This document shows positions 45,609 through 55,494 of a stretch of 64,000 nucleotides of DNA, piece after piece. The translations under genes were made by a program, and so were the position numbers. The notes below the pieces were generated by a model that was not told the origin of the DNA, made no database searches, and saw only the letters and a program-made list of their open reading frames with translations. The DNA comes from Prevotella lacticifex. GTDB taxonomy: Bacteria; Bacteroidota; Bacteroidia; Bacteroidales; Bacteroidaceae. The stretch's first letter is position 1, and the number at the start of each line of letters is the position of its first letter. The DNA lies in NCBI RefSeq assembly GCF_019973375.1, contig NZ_BPTV01000001.1, positions 992,001 through 1,056,000 of the forward strand, in the 5' to 3' direction.

Positions 45609-47045
45609 ATGAAATCAAAGCAGCTAATACTCTTCGTTGCGGCTCTGGCACTGCTGTTCACCGCCTGCGACGATACTACCGATAATATAGGTTCGTCACT
45701 GACGCCCTTGAGCGACAGGATAAACGTTGTGGCCGACACGTTCAGTGTCACCTCGCGCACCATCCTTGCCGACTCCATCATGGCCCGAAACACCACCGGT
45801 TACCTCGGCCGTATCAAGGATCCGGAGACCGGCGATGTCGTCAAGGCTGGATTTATGACGCAGTTCCACACCTTAGAGGGGTACAAGCTGCCCGACGAGA
45901 GTCAGATTGTCAGTCGCGACGCCAATGGGAATGTCATTGCCGACTCGTGCGAACTGGAACTCACTTTCGACAATTATTATGGCGATTCGCTCGCGCAGAT
46001 GAAGATGCGGGCCTATCTCATGGACTCACCGATGGAGGAAGGCGTCAACTACTCTACCAACTACGACCCTCTGAAGGCCGGGAAGATTAGTGCCAACGGA
46101 CTCCGCCAGGACCGCACCTACACCTTAGCTGATATGACGGTGAGCGATTCGGCGCGGTCGGTGAAGAACTATGTCAAGAATATCAGGATAAAACTCAATA
46201 AGCCTTACACCAAGGATGGCGTGACATACAATAACTATGGCACATACATTATGCGCACATTCTACGCCCATCCCGAGCTGTTCAGCTCCAACTATAAGTT
46301 CATCCACGACGTCATTCCCGGCTTCTACTTCGAGAATACCGGCGGAATAGGGAGCATGGCGTATATAAACACGCCCCTCATATTTTACTATTTCCGCTAC
46401 AATGTCACCACCGACTCTACGATAGTGGCAAGCTCCTCGTTCGCCGGAACGGAGGAAGTGCTCCAGACTACGACCTTCTCGACCGACCGCGACAAGCTGA
46501 AGGAGTTGGCAGCTGACAACTCCTGCACTTACCTCAAGACCCCGGAAGGCCTCTATACGGAGGTTTCGCTTCCTGTAGCCGAGATTATGAGTGGTCACGA
46601 AAATGACACCGTGAACACTGCGCGGCTCAATATCCCACGCATTGTCAACCAGAATTCGTCGGCTTACTCGCTGAGTCTGCCGTCGACAGTGCTGATGATA
46701 CCCGCCGACAGCCTCTACAGCTTCTTCGCAAATCATCAGTTGCCCGATTACAAGACGTCATACATAGCTACATATTCGACGAAAACGAACAGCTATCTCT
46801 TCGGAAATATCTCCGGAATGGTCAACGCCATGTACCGTAACCGTATGGCCGGAAACACATCGGAGAAGTGGAATAAGGTCGTTCTCGTTCCGGTAACCCT
46901 CGAGACCACAAAGACTTCGAGCAATGCCACGACGTTAGTGAATCTCTCGAGCGATATGTCGCTGTCGTCAACACGGCTGCTCGGTGGCACCGACAACCCT
47001 GATGCTCTGAAGATTACAGTCGTTTACAGCAGCTTTAAACATTAG
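45609..47045 (+). CDS. DUF4270 lipoprotein
   Basis: A 478-aa protein with a lipoprotein signal (MKSKQLILFVAALALLFTAC, Cys20) followed by the acidic DDTTDNIGSSL, then a long beta-rich domain typical of DUF4270 in Bacteroidetes. The acidic residues after the Cys resemble the lipoprotein export signal used for surface exposure in this phylum. It is probably co-transcribed with the GT5 gene. Function unknown. Confidence 0.85.
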   Translation: MKSKQLILFVAALALLFTACDDTTDNIGSSLTPLSDRINVVADTFSVTSRTILADSIMARNTTGYLGRIKDPETGDVVKAGFMTQFHTLEGYKLPDESQIVSRDANGNVIADSCELELTFDNYYGDSLAQMKMRAYLMDSPMEEGVNYSTNYDPLKAGKISANGLRQDRTYTLADMTVSDSARSVKNYVKNIRIKLNKPYTKDGVTYNNYGTYIMRTFYAHPELFSSNYKFIHDVIPGFYFENTGGIGSMAYINTPLIFYYFRYNVTTDSTIVASSSFAGTEEVLQTTTFSTDRDKLKELAADNSCTYLKTPEGLYTEVSLPVAEIMSGHENDTVNTARLNIPRIVNQNSSAYSLSLPSTVLMIPADSLYSFFANHQLPDYKTSYIATYSTKTNSYLFGNISGMVNAMYRNRMAGNTSEKWNKVVLVPVTLETTKTSSNATTLVNLSSDMSLSSTRLLGGTDNPDALKITVVYSSFKH

Positions 47046-47085
47046 AATATGTAATAATGGGCGGCACGATGAGCCGCTACCGCTT

Positions 47086-47220
47086 ATGGCAGACAACTAT
47101 CTTGAGCGCCAACGCGCTGATTATGAACTACGCAAGCAGGCATGGCTGAAGAAAAAACGCCATGCCCCGCATGCCTCTCGACACCCCTCAATACGTAAAC
47201 CTGATGACGAGGCATTGTGA
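47086..47220 (+). CDS. Small conserved-looking protein, 44 aa
   Basis: Starts MADNYLERQRADYELRKQAW and continues with a Lys/Arg/His-rich tail ending KPDDEAL. The opening MADNYLE recalls a class of tiny Bacteroidetes proteins, recognised from memory and not checked. No strong SD. It sits between the DUF4270 gene and clpC. Confidence 0.5.
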   Translation: MADNYLERQRADYELRKQAWLKKKRHAPHASRHPSIRKPDDEAL

Positions 47221-47324
47221 TTTTGCCTCTCATTTCGGTACTTTGGCACACCATTTGCTAATACTTTGAAACCACGGCGCAATGCGCTTTAATTAGTAAC
47301 AATGATTTATTAGGAGGATTATTT

Positions 47325-49871
47325 ATGATTAATCAGTTTTCACCTAAGGTCTCTGAAGTACTCTCTTTCAGCAAAGAGGAAGCTGAAAGGCTGTCAAGTC
47401 CGTACGTCGGACCGGAGCATCTTCTCTTAGGTATACTACGGGAGAAAAGCGGCCCGGTAATGGACCTTTTCGCCCGACTTCACCTTAATCTTGATAATAT
47501 CAAGCACGAGTTGGAGGAGCGGGTACGCGAGGCTAACAAGGGTCGCATGCTTGTCACCACCGATATGGTGCTCAACGACCAGGCCAACAACATCCTTCGC
47601 TTGGCTGTTCTTGAGGCCCGTCTGCAGCGTTCGCAGACGGTCGACGTGCCGCATCTGTTCCTTGCCATCCTTCACGACAATATCGACAATGGGGCAAAAG
47701 TAGTGCTTGAGGACAACGATGTCACTTACGAGTTGGCTTCGGCAGCCCTGCAGAAGAAGGCCAACAATCCCGTTGATGGTCTGGAAATGCCCGATGAGGA
47801 GGAAGACGACGACCCGCTGATGTCGTCGCAGTCGTCGCAGGGCCAGCAGAGCCGTCAGGACGGCACTACGACAACGGCGCGCCGTCAGAGCGGCGGGAAG
47901 TCGAAGACACCAATACTCGATAATTTCAGCACCGACCTCACGCAGGCCGCAGCCGAGAATAAGCTCGACCCGGTTGTCGGACGGCATAACGAGATTCAGC
48001 GCGTCTGTGAGATTCTCGGTCGCCGGAAGAAGAACAACCCTATATTAATAGGTGAGCCGGGAGTGGGAAAGAGTGCCATCGTTGAAGGCCTCGCACAGCT
48101 TATCGTCAAGCACAGCACCAGTCCGGCACTGTTCAACAAGCGTGTCGTCAGTCTCGACATGACCGGTATCGTGGCTGGAACGAAATATCGCGGTCAGTTT
48201 GAGGAGCGCATCCGCGGTCTGATTCAGGAGTTGGAGAAGAATCCCGACGTCATTATCTTCATCGACGAGATACACACCATCATCGGTGCCGGAAGCACAC
48301 CGGGCTCCATGGATGCCGCAAACATCCTGAAACCGGCCCTGGCCCGTGGCACTATACAGTGCATCGGAGCAACCACCCTTGACGAATACCGAAACTCGAT
48401 AGAGAAGGACGGAGCCTTGGAACGCCGTTTCCAGAAGGTCCTTGTGGAGCCTACGACAGCCGACGAGACCCTTCAGATACTTCAGAATATCAAGGGACGC
48501 TACGAGGATCACCACCACGTGAGCTACACCGATGAGGCTCTCGAGGCCTGTGTGAAGCTCACCGACCGCTACATCACCGATCGTTTCTTCCCCGACAAGG
48601 CCATCGATGCCCTCGACGAGGTAGGCTCCCGTGTTCATCTGCAGCACGACGAGGTGCCACAGGAGGTTGTCGATGCCGAGAAGGAACTTGAGAGCGTCAA
48701 GGCGAAGAAGGTAGCTGCGGTGTCGCATCAGAACTTCGAGCTTGCCGCAAGCTACCGCGACCGTCAGGTTGAACTCGAGAATCAGCTTGCTTCCATGCAG
48801 CTGAAGTGGGAGCGTGGCGAGAGTTCCGAACGCACGGCCATTACCGCCGACAACGTCGCCGACGTCGTCTCGATGATGACCGGCGTACCCGTTCAGCGCA
48901 TGCAGGAGTCGGAAGGTATCCGTCTGCGCGACATGGCGGCGAACCTCAAGAAGGATGTTGTGGCTCAGGACGGTGCCATCGACAAGATGGTTAAGGCCAT
49001 CCAGCGCAACCGTGTAGGCCTGCGCGACCCCAACCATCCCATTGGCGCGTTCATGTTCCTTGGGCCTACCGGTGTCGGAAAGACCTATTTGGCCAAGAAA
49101 TTGGCCGAGTATATGTTCGGTTCTGCCGATGCTCTCATCCGCATAGACATGAGCGAGTACACCGAGAGTTTCAACACCTCACGGCTCATCGGAGCACCTC
49201 CAGGATACGTAGGCTACGAGGAGGGCGGTCAGCTCACCGAGCAGGTGCGCCGTCATCCTTACTCCATCGTTCTCCTCGACGAGATTGAAAAGGCTCATGG
49301 CAACGTTTTCAACCTGCTCCTGCAGGTTCTCGACGAGGGCCGCCTTACCGATGGCAACGGCCGTCTGGTCGACTTCCGCAACACGGTGATAATAATGACC
49401 TCGAATGCGGGAACGCGTCAGCTCAAGGAGTTCGGCCGTGGTGTAGGTTTCACCGCCGGCAACGCCAATGGCATCTCGACCTCGATGAAGGACAAGGAGT
49501 ATGCGCGCAGCATCATCCAGAAGAGTCTTAGCCGCCAGTTTGCGCCGGAGTTCCTCAACCGCCTCGACGAGATTATCACCTTCGACCAGCTCGACCTTGA
49601 GGCTATCAAGAAGATTGTGAATATCGAGCTCAGCGGACTCTACAAGCGTATCGGTGACCTTGGCTATAAGCTTGAGGTTTCGGACGCTGCCAAGGAGTTT
49701 GTCGCTACGAAAGGATACGATGTCCAGTTTGGTGCCCGCCCGCTGAAACGGGCCATCCAGACGTACATCGAGGATGGTGTCTGCGAGCGGATTCTCTCCG
49801 GTGAGATTACCGCCGGCGACACGATAAAGGTGGATAAACAGCCCGACTCTGACAATCTGTCATTCGCTTAG
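47325..49871 (+). CDS. clpC: ClpC-type AAA+ unfoldase (ATP-dependent Clp protease ATP-binding subunit)
   Basis: An 848-aa Hsp100 protein. Clp N domain repeats lie at about residues 5-145, followed by a linker rich in Ser/Gln/Thr (about 160-190). The first AAA+ module (about 195-440) has Walker A GEPGVGKSA and Walker B VIIFIDEIHT. A UVR/middle region (about 440-500) precedes the second AAA+ module (about 520-845), with GPTGVGKTY and SIVLLDEIEKAH. It unfolds substrates for ClpP. The start is preceded by a textbook AGGAGG eight bases upstream, unusual in a phylum with weak SD sites, suggesting strong translation. A terminator follows at 49889. Confidence 0.96.
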   Translation: MINQFSPKVSEVLSFSKEEAERLSSPYVGPEHLLLGILREKSGPVMDLFARLHLNLDNIKHELEERVREANKGRMLVTTDMVLNDQANNILRLAVLEARLQRSQTVDVPHLFLAILHDNIDNGAKVVLEDNDVTYELASAALQKKANNPVDGLEMPDEEEDDDPLMSSQSSQGQQSRQDGTTTTARRQSGGKSKTPILDNFSTDLTQAAAENKLDPVVGRHNEIQRVCEILGRRKKNNPILIGEPGVGKSAIVEGLAQLIVKHSTSPALFNKRVVSLDMTGIVAGTKYRGQFEERIRGLIQELEKNPDVIIFIDEIHTIIGAGSTPGSMDAANILKPALARGTIQCIGATTLDEYRNSIEKDGALERRFQKVLVEPTTADETLQILQNIKGRYEDHHHVSYTDEALEACVKLTDRYITDRFFPDKAIDALDEVGSRVHLQHDEVPQEVVDAEKELESVKAKKVAAVSHQNFELAASYRDRQVELENQLASMQLKWERGESSERTAITADNVADVVSMMTGVPVQRMQESEGIRLRDMAANLKKDVVAQDGAIDKMVKAIQRNRVGLRDPNHPIGAFMFLGPTGVGKTYLAKKLAEYMFGSADALIRIDMSEYTESFNTSRLIGAPPGYVGYEEGGQLTEQVRRHPYSIVLLDEIEKAHGNVFNLLLQVLDEGRLTDGNGRLVDFRNTVIIMTSNAGTRQLKEFGRGVGFTAGNANGISTSMKDKEYARSIIQKSLSRQFAPEFLNRLDEIITFDQLDLEAIKKIVNIELSGLYKRIGDLGYKLEVSDAAKEFVATKGYDVQFGARPLKRAIQTYIEDGVCERILSGEITAGDTIKVDKQPDSDNLSFA

Positions 49872-49888
49872 GGCCCATTTCCGGATAT

Positions 49889-49950
49889 GACAAAGGCACG
49901 ACAGTATGGCAATAACAGCCATTGCTGCCGTGCCTTTGTCGTTTTTATTT
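49889..49950 (+). terminator. Intrinsic terminator after clpC
   Basis: GACAAAGGCACG (49889-49900) pairs with CGTGCCTTTGTC (49929-49940), followed by GTTTTTATTTTC. Located 18 bases after the clpC stop. Confidence 0.8.
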
Positions 49951-50006
49951 TCTGTTTCAGGAGGGGGATGACGGTGCTTTCAATCGACTTGGGATATAGA
50001 AACACA

Positions 50007-50036
50007 AAAAGCGGGAACCTTCACGGTTGCCGCTTT
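50007..50036. terminator. Second hairpin downstream of clpC
   Basis: AAAAGCGGGAACC pairs with GGTTGCCGCTTTT with one mismatch and a 5-base loop; A and T tracts make it usable on either strand. The rest of 50037-50520 holds no gene that I can support. Confidence 0.55.
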
Positions 50037-50524
50037 TATATTCAATAGGTATTAGTCCGATTTTTAAGGTAAAAAGATTGCTTTCAGGATAACTAATGCA
50101 AAGATACATAAAAATTTGTTCTTGACAAACTTTTTGTAGGCTTTTTTATCAAATTTTTGATGATACCGCAAAATTGAATCGGGAAAGTAACTCAGTGATT
50201 CATGTTCGAAATGTGTAATTTTATGTGAATTTATTGCTATCGGGTCGTCCTCATGTCTCTTCAGTCTCTCTTGCGCAATCCGACTGAGTATGCGGCCTCA
50301 ACTGAATATATCGTTGATTCCCAACGCATATAGCATTATTAATGCTGAATTCAGTCGTCCTATCAGATTTCTTGCGACAGCCCGGCAAGGCAGTAATAAT
50401 ATTTCAAATGGACAATTTTATTGTCTGTTTCTCATCCCCATCGACCTCAAACGACTTTTCGCCACACTGGCGTTTAAAATTCAGAAAAACTTTTACACGA
50501 ATATAATACCTATCAAATGACAAT

Positions 50525-50640
50525 GCAAAAGGGACCGTTTCGCAAGCTGAAACGGTCCCTTTTGCGTCCTAAAACAGGCGGTTTTGGAACGCAAAACGGC
50601 ATGTATTGGAGAGTCGTTGAGTATCAAGTTGTTACAGAGA
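50525..50640. repeat. Dispersed intergenic repeat with 17-bp palindrome, copy 1
   Basis: A perfect inverted repeat of 17-bp arms (50525-50541 and 50549-50565; GCAAAAGGGACCGTTTC) is followed by a segment CTAAAACAGGCGGTTTTGG, then AACGCAAAACGGCATG. The same order of blocks recurs at about 62690-62775. It lies at the 3' end of holB, where the hairpin could terminate transcription on the minus strand. The relation to the second copy suggests a dispersed repeat family. Confidence 0.7.
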
Positions 50641-50686
50641 CGAATAAAATTGGACTGTACTACGAAAAGATTTGACAATATGAAAC

Positions 50687-51811
50687 CTACTTCGACAGCA
50701 GCAGTACAATCATCTTCAGAGCGATATCGTAGAAGACTATCTTCGCGTTGGCGTTCTGTCCTATGTCGCGGTAGGCACGCTGGAACAGGTCGTTGATGCC
50801 TATGACATTGGCCTCATTGATGAAGCGGGCGAAGTTCCGGGAGAATCCCGCCTCCTGCTGAGTCTGATAATTGAGCTCAGGATTGTGGAAGTTGTATATG
50901 AAGTTCTCCCTTATCTGCCTTTGGAAGTAGGCTATCATACGGCGCTGTTTGTCGCGTCCGAGAGCGCTGCAAGCCTCCGCCCACCGTTTCAGGTCCTTAA
51001 CCTTGCGCATGTAACAGAGTCGCATGAGCGTCTCGAAGAGGTCGAGGAACTGCCGCTCCTCGTTGCCGGCATCGATTGTCTGTAGAGCCTCGTTCCAGCT
51101 TCCGTGCGCTATGCGGCTTATGCGGTGGGCATCGTCGTCCGACAGTCCGCGCTGCTCGATGAGTGCCTTGCATATATCTTCGTCGGCAATGCGCTTGACA
51201 TCGAAACGCTGGGTGCGGCTGCGGATAGTCTCGAGGAGCTTTTCCGGCTCCTCGCTGACCATGAGGAACACCGTTCCCTGAGGCGGTTCTTCGAGGAGCT
51301 TTAGGATTTTGTTGGCACATTCGAGGTTCATCAGCTCCGGCAGCCAGATTATCGATACCTTGTATCGTCCCTGACTCGATTTTATCGACAGCTTGTGGAT
51401 GAGAGCCTCACTCTCGCCGGCGGTGATGATGGCACGCTTCTTGTCGTCGCCAATCTCGGCAATCCATTGTGCCGCAGTGATATACGGCGACTTCGTTATC
51501 AGGCTGTGCCACTCGTGGGCGAAGTCGTCGCTGACGGGCTTATAGTCGGTCGACATCGACGGCAGCTTTATCGTCGGATAGGTGAAGTGCAGGTCGGGAT
51601 GCTCGTAGTTGTCGAGCATCGCCTTGGCGTTGGCATAGTTGGGGTTGTCCTTGGGGTTGAGCAGGTAGCTTGCAAAGGCTATGGCGAGCGCCAACTTTCC
51701 TGCTCCACGCGGTCCGGTGAAGAGCATGGCGTGGGGCACGCGGTTCTCCTCGACGAGTTTCCGGAGGCGCTCCTTGGCCTCCTGTTGTCCTATAACGTTA
51801 TCGAAAGTCAT
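50687..51811 (-). CDS. holB: DNA polymerase III delta-prime subunit
   Basis: A 374-aa clamp-loader subunit: MTFDNVIGQQEAKERLRKLV, Walker-like GPRGAGKLALA, and the conserved EEPPQGTVFLMVSEEPEKLL and IRSRTQRFDVKRI (SRC-like motif altered to SRT). The start at 51811 overlaps the metF stop by four bases (ATGA), so the two are coupled. The upstream frame extends into metF and is rejected as N-terminus. It loads the sliding clamp during replication. Confidence 0.93.
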   Translation of the reverse strand: MTFDNVIGQQEAKERLRKLVEENRVPHAMLFTGPRGAGKLALAIAFASYLLNPKDNPNYANAKAMLDNYEHPDLHFTYPTIKLPSMSTDYKPVSDDFAHEWHSLITKSPYITAAQWIAEIGDDKKRAIITAGESEALIHKLSIKSSQGRYKVSIIWLPELMNLECANKILKLLEEPPQGTVFLMVSEEPEKLLETIRSRTQRFDVKRIADEDICKALIEQRGLSDDDAHRISRIAHGSWNEALQTIDAGNEERQFLDLFETLMRLCYMRKVKDLKRWAEACSALGRDKQRRMIAYFQRQIRENFIYNFHNPELNYQTQQEAGFSRNFARFINEANVIGINDLFQRAYRDIGQNANAKIVFYDIALKMIVLLLSK

Positions 51812-52767
51812 TCGTTTAATAGTCGGCTGACAATCTCGCGCACGCTGTCGACGGCCGAGACAGTATAGAAATGAACATTGTTGACACCATGGCTGTACAG
51901 GTCGCGCACCTGTCTGACGGCCCATTCCACACCTAACGCCTTCGCTTCCTCATCGGTGGTGCAGTGGCGGGCCAGCCCGGCGAGCTCCTCGGGAATGTCG
52001 CAATGGAATGTCTTTGGAACGACGGTGAGTTGCGACAGCTTTGCAAAAGGCTTTATACCGGGGATTATGGGTATGGTGACACCCATCTCGCGGGCTTTGC
52101 TTATGAAGTCGAAATACTTCGTATTGTCGTAGAAAAGCTGCGTGACAGCATATTCGGCTCCGAGGTCCTGCTTCATTTTCAGGTACTTGATGTCCTGCTC
52201 TATGTTCGGAGCCTCGTCGTGTTTTTCGGGATAAGCCGCTACACCATAGTGGAACGGTGTGCCCGGGTGCTTGATGGGTGTGCCGTCGACGAAATATCCC
52301 TCGTTGAACTTGTTGACCTGACGGATGAGGTCTGTGGTGTGGGCGTAGCCTCCTGGAGTAGGCGTGAACTGTCGGTCCTCGCGCGCTTTATCGCCACGGA
52401 GGAGCATGATATTCTCGATGCCGAGTATCTGCAAGTCGATGAGCTCATACTCTATGCGGTCGGCGGTGGCCCCGGAACAGATGACATGTGGGCAGACGGG
52501 AATGCCATAACGCTGCTGGATGGCGGCGGCCACGCCTATGGTGCCCGGGCGGCGCCTTACGTTCTGCCTCTCCAAGAGTCCGTCCTCACGCTCGTGGTAG
52601 ACGAACTCGCTGTGGTGGGTGGTGATATTGATGAAGAGCGGAGAGAAGTCCTTCAACTTATCTATGGAGCGGAACAGCGCGCCGGTGCCGTTGCCCTTCA
52701 GCGGCGGCAGCACCTCAAAGGAGAAATGGCGGCCGGTGTTGTCCTGCAGTATCTGCTTTATGTTCAT
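51808..52767 (-). CDS. metF: 5,10-methylenetetrahydrofolate reductase
   Basis: A 319-aa flavoprotein (TIM barrel) reducing methylene-THF to methyl-THF for methionine synthesis. Motifs: FSFEVLPPLKGNG near the start, ITTHHSEFVYHE, LRGDKAR (flavin/folate region), YAVTQLFYDN and IPGIKPF. The start MNIKQILQDN is preceded by a 150-bp gap before the divergent transporter gene. Overlaps holB at its 3' end. Confidence 0.96.
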   Translation of the reverse strand: MNIKQILQDNTGRHFSFEVLPPLKGNGTGALFRSIDKLKDFSPLFINITTHHSEFVYHEREDGLLERQNVRRRPGTIGVAAAIQQRYGIPVCPHVICSGATADRIEYELIDLQILGIENIMLLRGDKAREDRQFTPTPGGYAHTTDLIRQVNKFNEGYFVDGTPIKHPGTPFHYGVAAYPEKHDEAPNIEQDIKYLKMKQDLGAEYAVTQLFYDNTKYFDFISKAREMGVTIPIIPGIKPFAKLSQLTVVPKTFHCDIPEELAGLARHCTTDEEAKALGVEWAVRQVRDLYSHGVNNVHFYTVSAVDSVREIVSRLLNE

Positions 52768-52922
52768 ATAAACCTTGGTTGATTATGGCACAAAAGTACA
52801 AAAAACTTATGAAAAAATATTGCTTTATCCATAAAATATGGCAATAAACTGATTATTCTGACGTTATATAGTGTTAGAAATACGAAATCAAAGAAATATT
52901 CAACTAAAAACTAAACATAATA

Positions 52923-54413
52923 ATGGACAAAATCAATCACAGTGAGAACGGCAGCCGCGGCTATCTTGCGAGCATCGTCATGGTTGCCGTTCTCGGCGGT
53001 CTGCTCTTCGGTTACGACACCGCCGTCATCTCGGGTGCTGAGAAAGGCCTTCAGGCTTTCTTCCTCGGAGCTCCCGACTTCAAGTATTCCGATTTCATGC
53101 ACGGCTTCACGTCGTCGTCGGCTCTCATCGGCTGCATCATCGGATCAGCCCTGTCGGGATTTTTCGCCGGCAGGCTTGGCCGTAAGAAGTCGCTGATTTT
53201 TGCCGGTGTTTGCTTCTTTATCTCGGCATGGGGCAGCATGGAACCTGAGACGTTCGGCCTTCTTCCCTACGGCAAACCGTCGTGGAACCTGCTCATCGTC
53301 TTCAATCTCTACCGTGTTCTCGGTGGAATAGGTGTGGGCATGGCATCGGCGCTCTGCCCAATGTACATCGGTGAGATATCGCCAAGCAATATCCGCGGTA
53401 TGCTGGTGTCGTTCAACCAGTTTGCCATCATCTTCGGTCAGCTCGTCGTTTACTTTGTCAATTTCATGATTCTCGGCGACCATACCAATCCTATCATCGA
53501 GTCGGTGGGACAGGGATTCTCACAGGTCATGCCCGGCAGCGACCCTTGGAGCATCAGCACGGGGTGGAGATACATGTTCGGGTCGGAGTGTGTGCCGGCA
53601 GGACTCTTCACGCTGCTCATCTGCTTTGTGCCTGAGTCGCCGCGCTATCTCGTCATGACGGGACGCGATACGAAGGCCATGTCGGTGCTCTCGCGCATCA
53701 ACGGATTCTCTAAGGCTCAGGAGATTATCGCCGATATCAAGGCCACGCTGACCACAAAGACCGAGAAACTCTTCACCTACGGATTCATGTGTGTCTTCGT
53801 CGGCATCATGCTCTCCGTCTTCCAGCAGGCTGTCGGCATCAACGCCGTGCTCTACTATGCTCCGCGAATCTTTGCCGATATGGGCATGGGCAACCCGATG
53901 ATGCAGACCGTTATAATGGGAGTCATCAATATTACATTCACCCTCGTGGCCGTGTTCACCGTCGAGAAGATTGGCCGTAAGCCACTGCTGATCAGCGGCT
54001 CCATCGGTATGGGTATAGGAGCCTTTGTCGTCGCCCTCACCTTCGGCAACAGCTCGCTGAACATTGTGACGATGGTTGCACTGATGGTCTACTCGGCAAG
54101 CTTCATGTTCTCGTGGGGACCAATCTGCTGGGTGTATATGGCTGAACTCTTCCCCAACACCATCCGCGGCACTGCCACGGCCATTGCCGTTGCCTTCCAG
54201 TGGATTTTCAATTTCATCGTTTCGTCGTCGTTCGTTCCGATGTTTAACATGCACCTGACAAAGGGCGACGACTTCGGCCATTGGTTCACCTATGGGCTCT
54301 ATGGCATTATCTGCTTTGTGGCCGCTGTCTTTGTCGGTAAGCTGGTGCCGGAGACCAAGGGCAAGACTCTCGAGGATATGACGGCACTGTGGAAAGAGCG
54401 CATGAAGAAGTGA
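52923..54413 (+). CDS. xylE: Sugar porter family MFS transporter, XylE-like
   Basis: A 496-aa, 12-helix proton-coupled sugar symporter. Signatures: GGLLFGYDTAVISGA, GRLGRKKSL, FVPESPRYLVMTGR, QQAVGINAVLYYAPRIF and the C-terminal VPETKGKTLEDM. It is closest in pattern to D-xylose:H+ symporters, but the substrate could be another hexose or pentose. Single gene, 155 bp from the divergent metF. Confidence 0.88.
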   Translation: MDKINHSENGSRGYLASIVMVAVLGGLLFGYDTAVISGAEKGLQAFFLGAPDFKYSDFMHGFTSSSALIGCIIGSALSGFFAGRLGRKKSLIFAGVCFFISAWGSMEPETFGLLPYGKPSWNLLIVFNLYRVLGGIGVGMASALCPMYIGEISPSNIRGMLVSFNQFAIIFGQLVVYFVNFMILGDHTNPIIESVGQGFSQVMPGSDPWSISTGWRYMFGSECVPAGLFTLLICFVPESPRYLVMTGRDTKAMSVLSRINGFSKAQEIIADIKATLTTKTEKLFTYGFMCVFVGIMLSVFQQAVGINAVLYYAPRIFADMGMGNPMMQTVIMGVINITFTLVAVFTVEKIGRKPLLISGSIGMGIGAFVVALTFGNSSLNIVTMVALMVYSASFMFSWGPICWVYMAELFPNTIRGTATAIAVAFQWIFNFIVSSSFVPMFNMHLTKGDDFGHWFTYGLYGIICFVAAVFVGKLVPETKGKTLEDMTALWKERMKK

Positions 54414-54663
54414 AAAAATGAGAGAAATGGTAAAATATTGGGCAATAGATGTCAATACGGATTGAATAATAATTCATAATTTTGCACCCTAAAGGAATCG
54501 GGACTACGGGCACTCAAGTTCAGAACGTAGATAGGTACACTTTTTTGTGAGGTAAGTAGAGATTGTTTTGGATAGCTTTGAATTGTTTGTCGGGAGGTTA
54601 ATCCTCCATGACAGCATTTGCAACTGAATTGTCGGGTCGTGTCCCGGTTCCTCCCAAAAACAG

Positions 54664-54692
54664 ACGGGCGGCTCCAGTGAGGAGTCGCCCGT
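54664..54692 (-). terminator. Terminator for the YhcH-like gene
   Basis: ACGGGCGGCTCC pairs with GGAGTCGCCCGT (one mismatch, 5-base loop). On the minus strand it is followed by CTGTTTTTGGGAGG. It lies in the 350-bp gap between converging genes; the remainder of 54414-54663 shows nothing convincing. Confidence 0.7.
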
Positions 54693-54763
54693 TGTGTTGC
54701 TGTTTACGGTTTGTAAGTCTGCGGTGTCGGCGCGTCGGTTTCCGGCGGCAGCCTGTAGCACTT

Positions 54764-55393
54764 TTAATCCATATACTTCATCTTCACTACAATCACCCTG
54801 AAGTGCTGGTCCTTCTTCTTAGTCAGCACTTTAGCCACATGCCAGTCGCCGGGGAAGAAGATGTTGAAGTGTGGGGCTTTCGTTGCGAATACCCATGCTT
54901 TCGAGGCATCGTAATCGTAGTGGATGACATCCTTCTTCTCGTCGTAGGCGCAGTTGGGCTTGGTGGAGGCGTCGTGGTCGAGGAGTGCAAAGCCCTCTGT
55001 GCCGCTGACGACAAACTGGAAGTCGACTTTCTTGCGGTGACTCTCTGACCCGCGTTCGGCGAGCGGACGGTTGACATCGTCCTGAACGGAGGCTGTCAGC
55101 GACGTACCGGGAATGGGGTGCTTGCCCTTTGGAAGCGCTTGGAGGTCAGTGGTTTGCAGCCAGCGGAAGAGAGCGTTCCACTGGGTGCTGTCTTTGGCAT
55201 ACTGGTTGCGGAACTCCGCCATGTTGACAACGCCCGGACTGCCCTTCGTGAAGCCTTTCGACCAAGGGGCGTTGTGGCGGGCCCATTTAGTGGCTGCTTT
55301 CACTTCTGAACGTGGGTAGACGGCAGTGAACTGTTGTGCTGCTGCCGTCAGGGGGAGCAGAAGGAAGAGCAGACTGAGAATTTTCTTGTTCAT
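54764..55393 (-). CDS. Secreted YhcH/YjgK/YiaL (DUF386) family protein
   Basis: A 209-aa protein with signal peptide (MNKKILSLLFLLLPLTAAAQ) and a cupin-like DUF386 domain (about 55-205), with the conserved FNIFFPGDWHVAKV and RKKVDFQFVVSGTEG. Family members act on sugars such as N-acetylneuraminate derivatives, possibly as anomeric isomerases; most bacterial ones are cytoplasmic, so the export signal is a difference. Downstream of an MFS gene, with a terminator after it. Confidence 0.8.
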   Translation of the reverse strand: MNKKILSLLFLLLPLTAAAQQFTAVYPRSEVKAATKWARHNAPWSKGFTKGSPGVVNMAEFRNQYAKDSTQWNALFRWLQTTDLQALPKGKHPIPGTSLTASVQDDVNRPLAERGSESHRKKVDFQFVVSGTEGFALLDHDASTKPNCAYDEKKDVIHYDYDASKAWVFATKAPHFNIFFPGDWHVAKVLTKKKDQHFRVIVVKMKYMD

Positions 55394-55494
55394 CGATTTA
55401 ATTAGTTTATAGTTTTAGTAGTTGTTATCGTTCACCGAGGAATATTTTTTTCGTCTTTCGACATTCGGGATACTTCTCTTTAAAGAGTTCGGAA

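Noticed and set aside
53520..54455. 311-codon minus-strand frame opposite the XylE-like gene
   Set aside because: Antisense of a 12-helix transporter with unmistakable motifs; the frame is rich in His/Asp/Arg as antisense of such genes tends to be.
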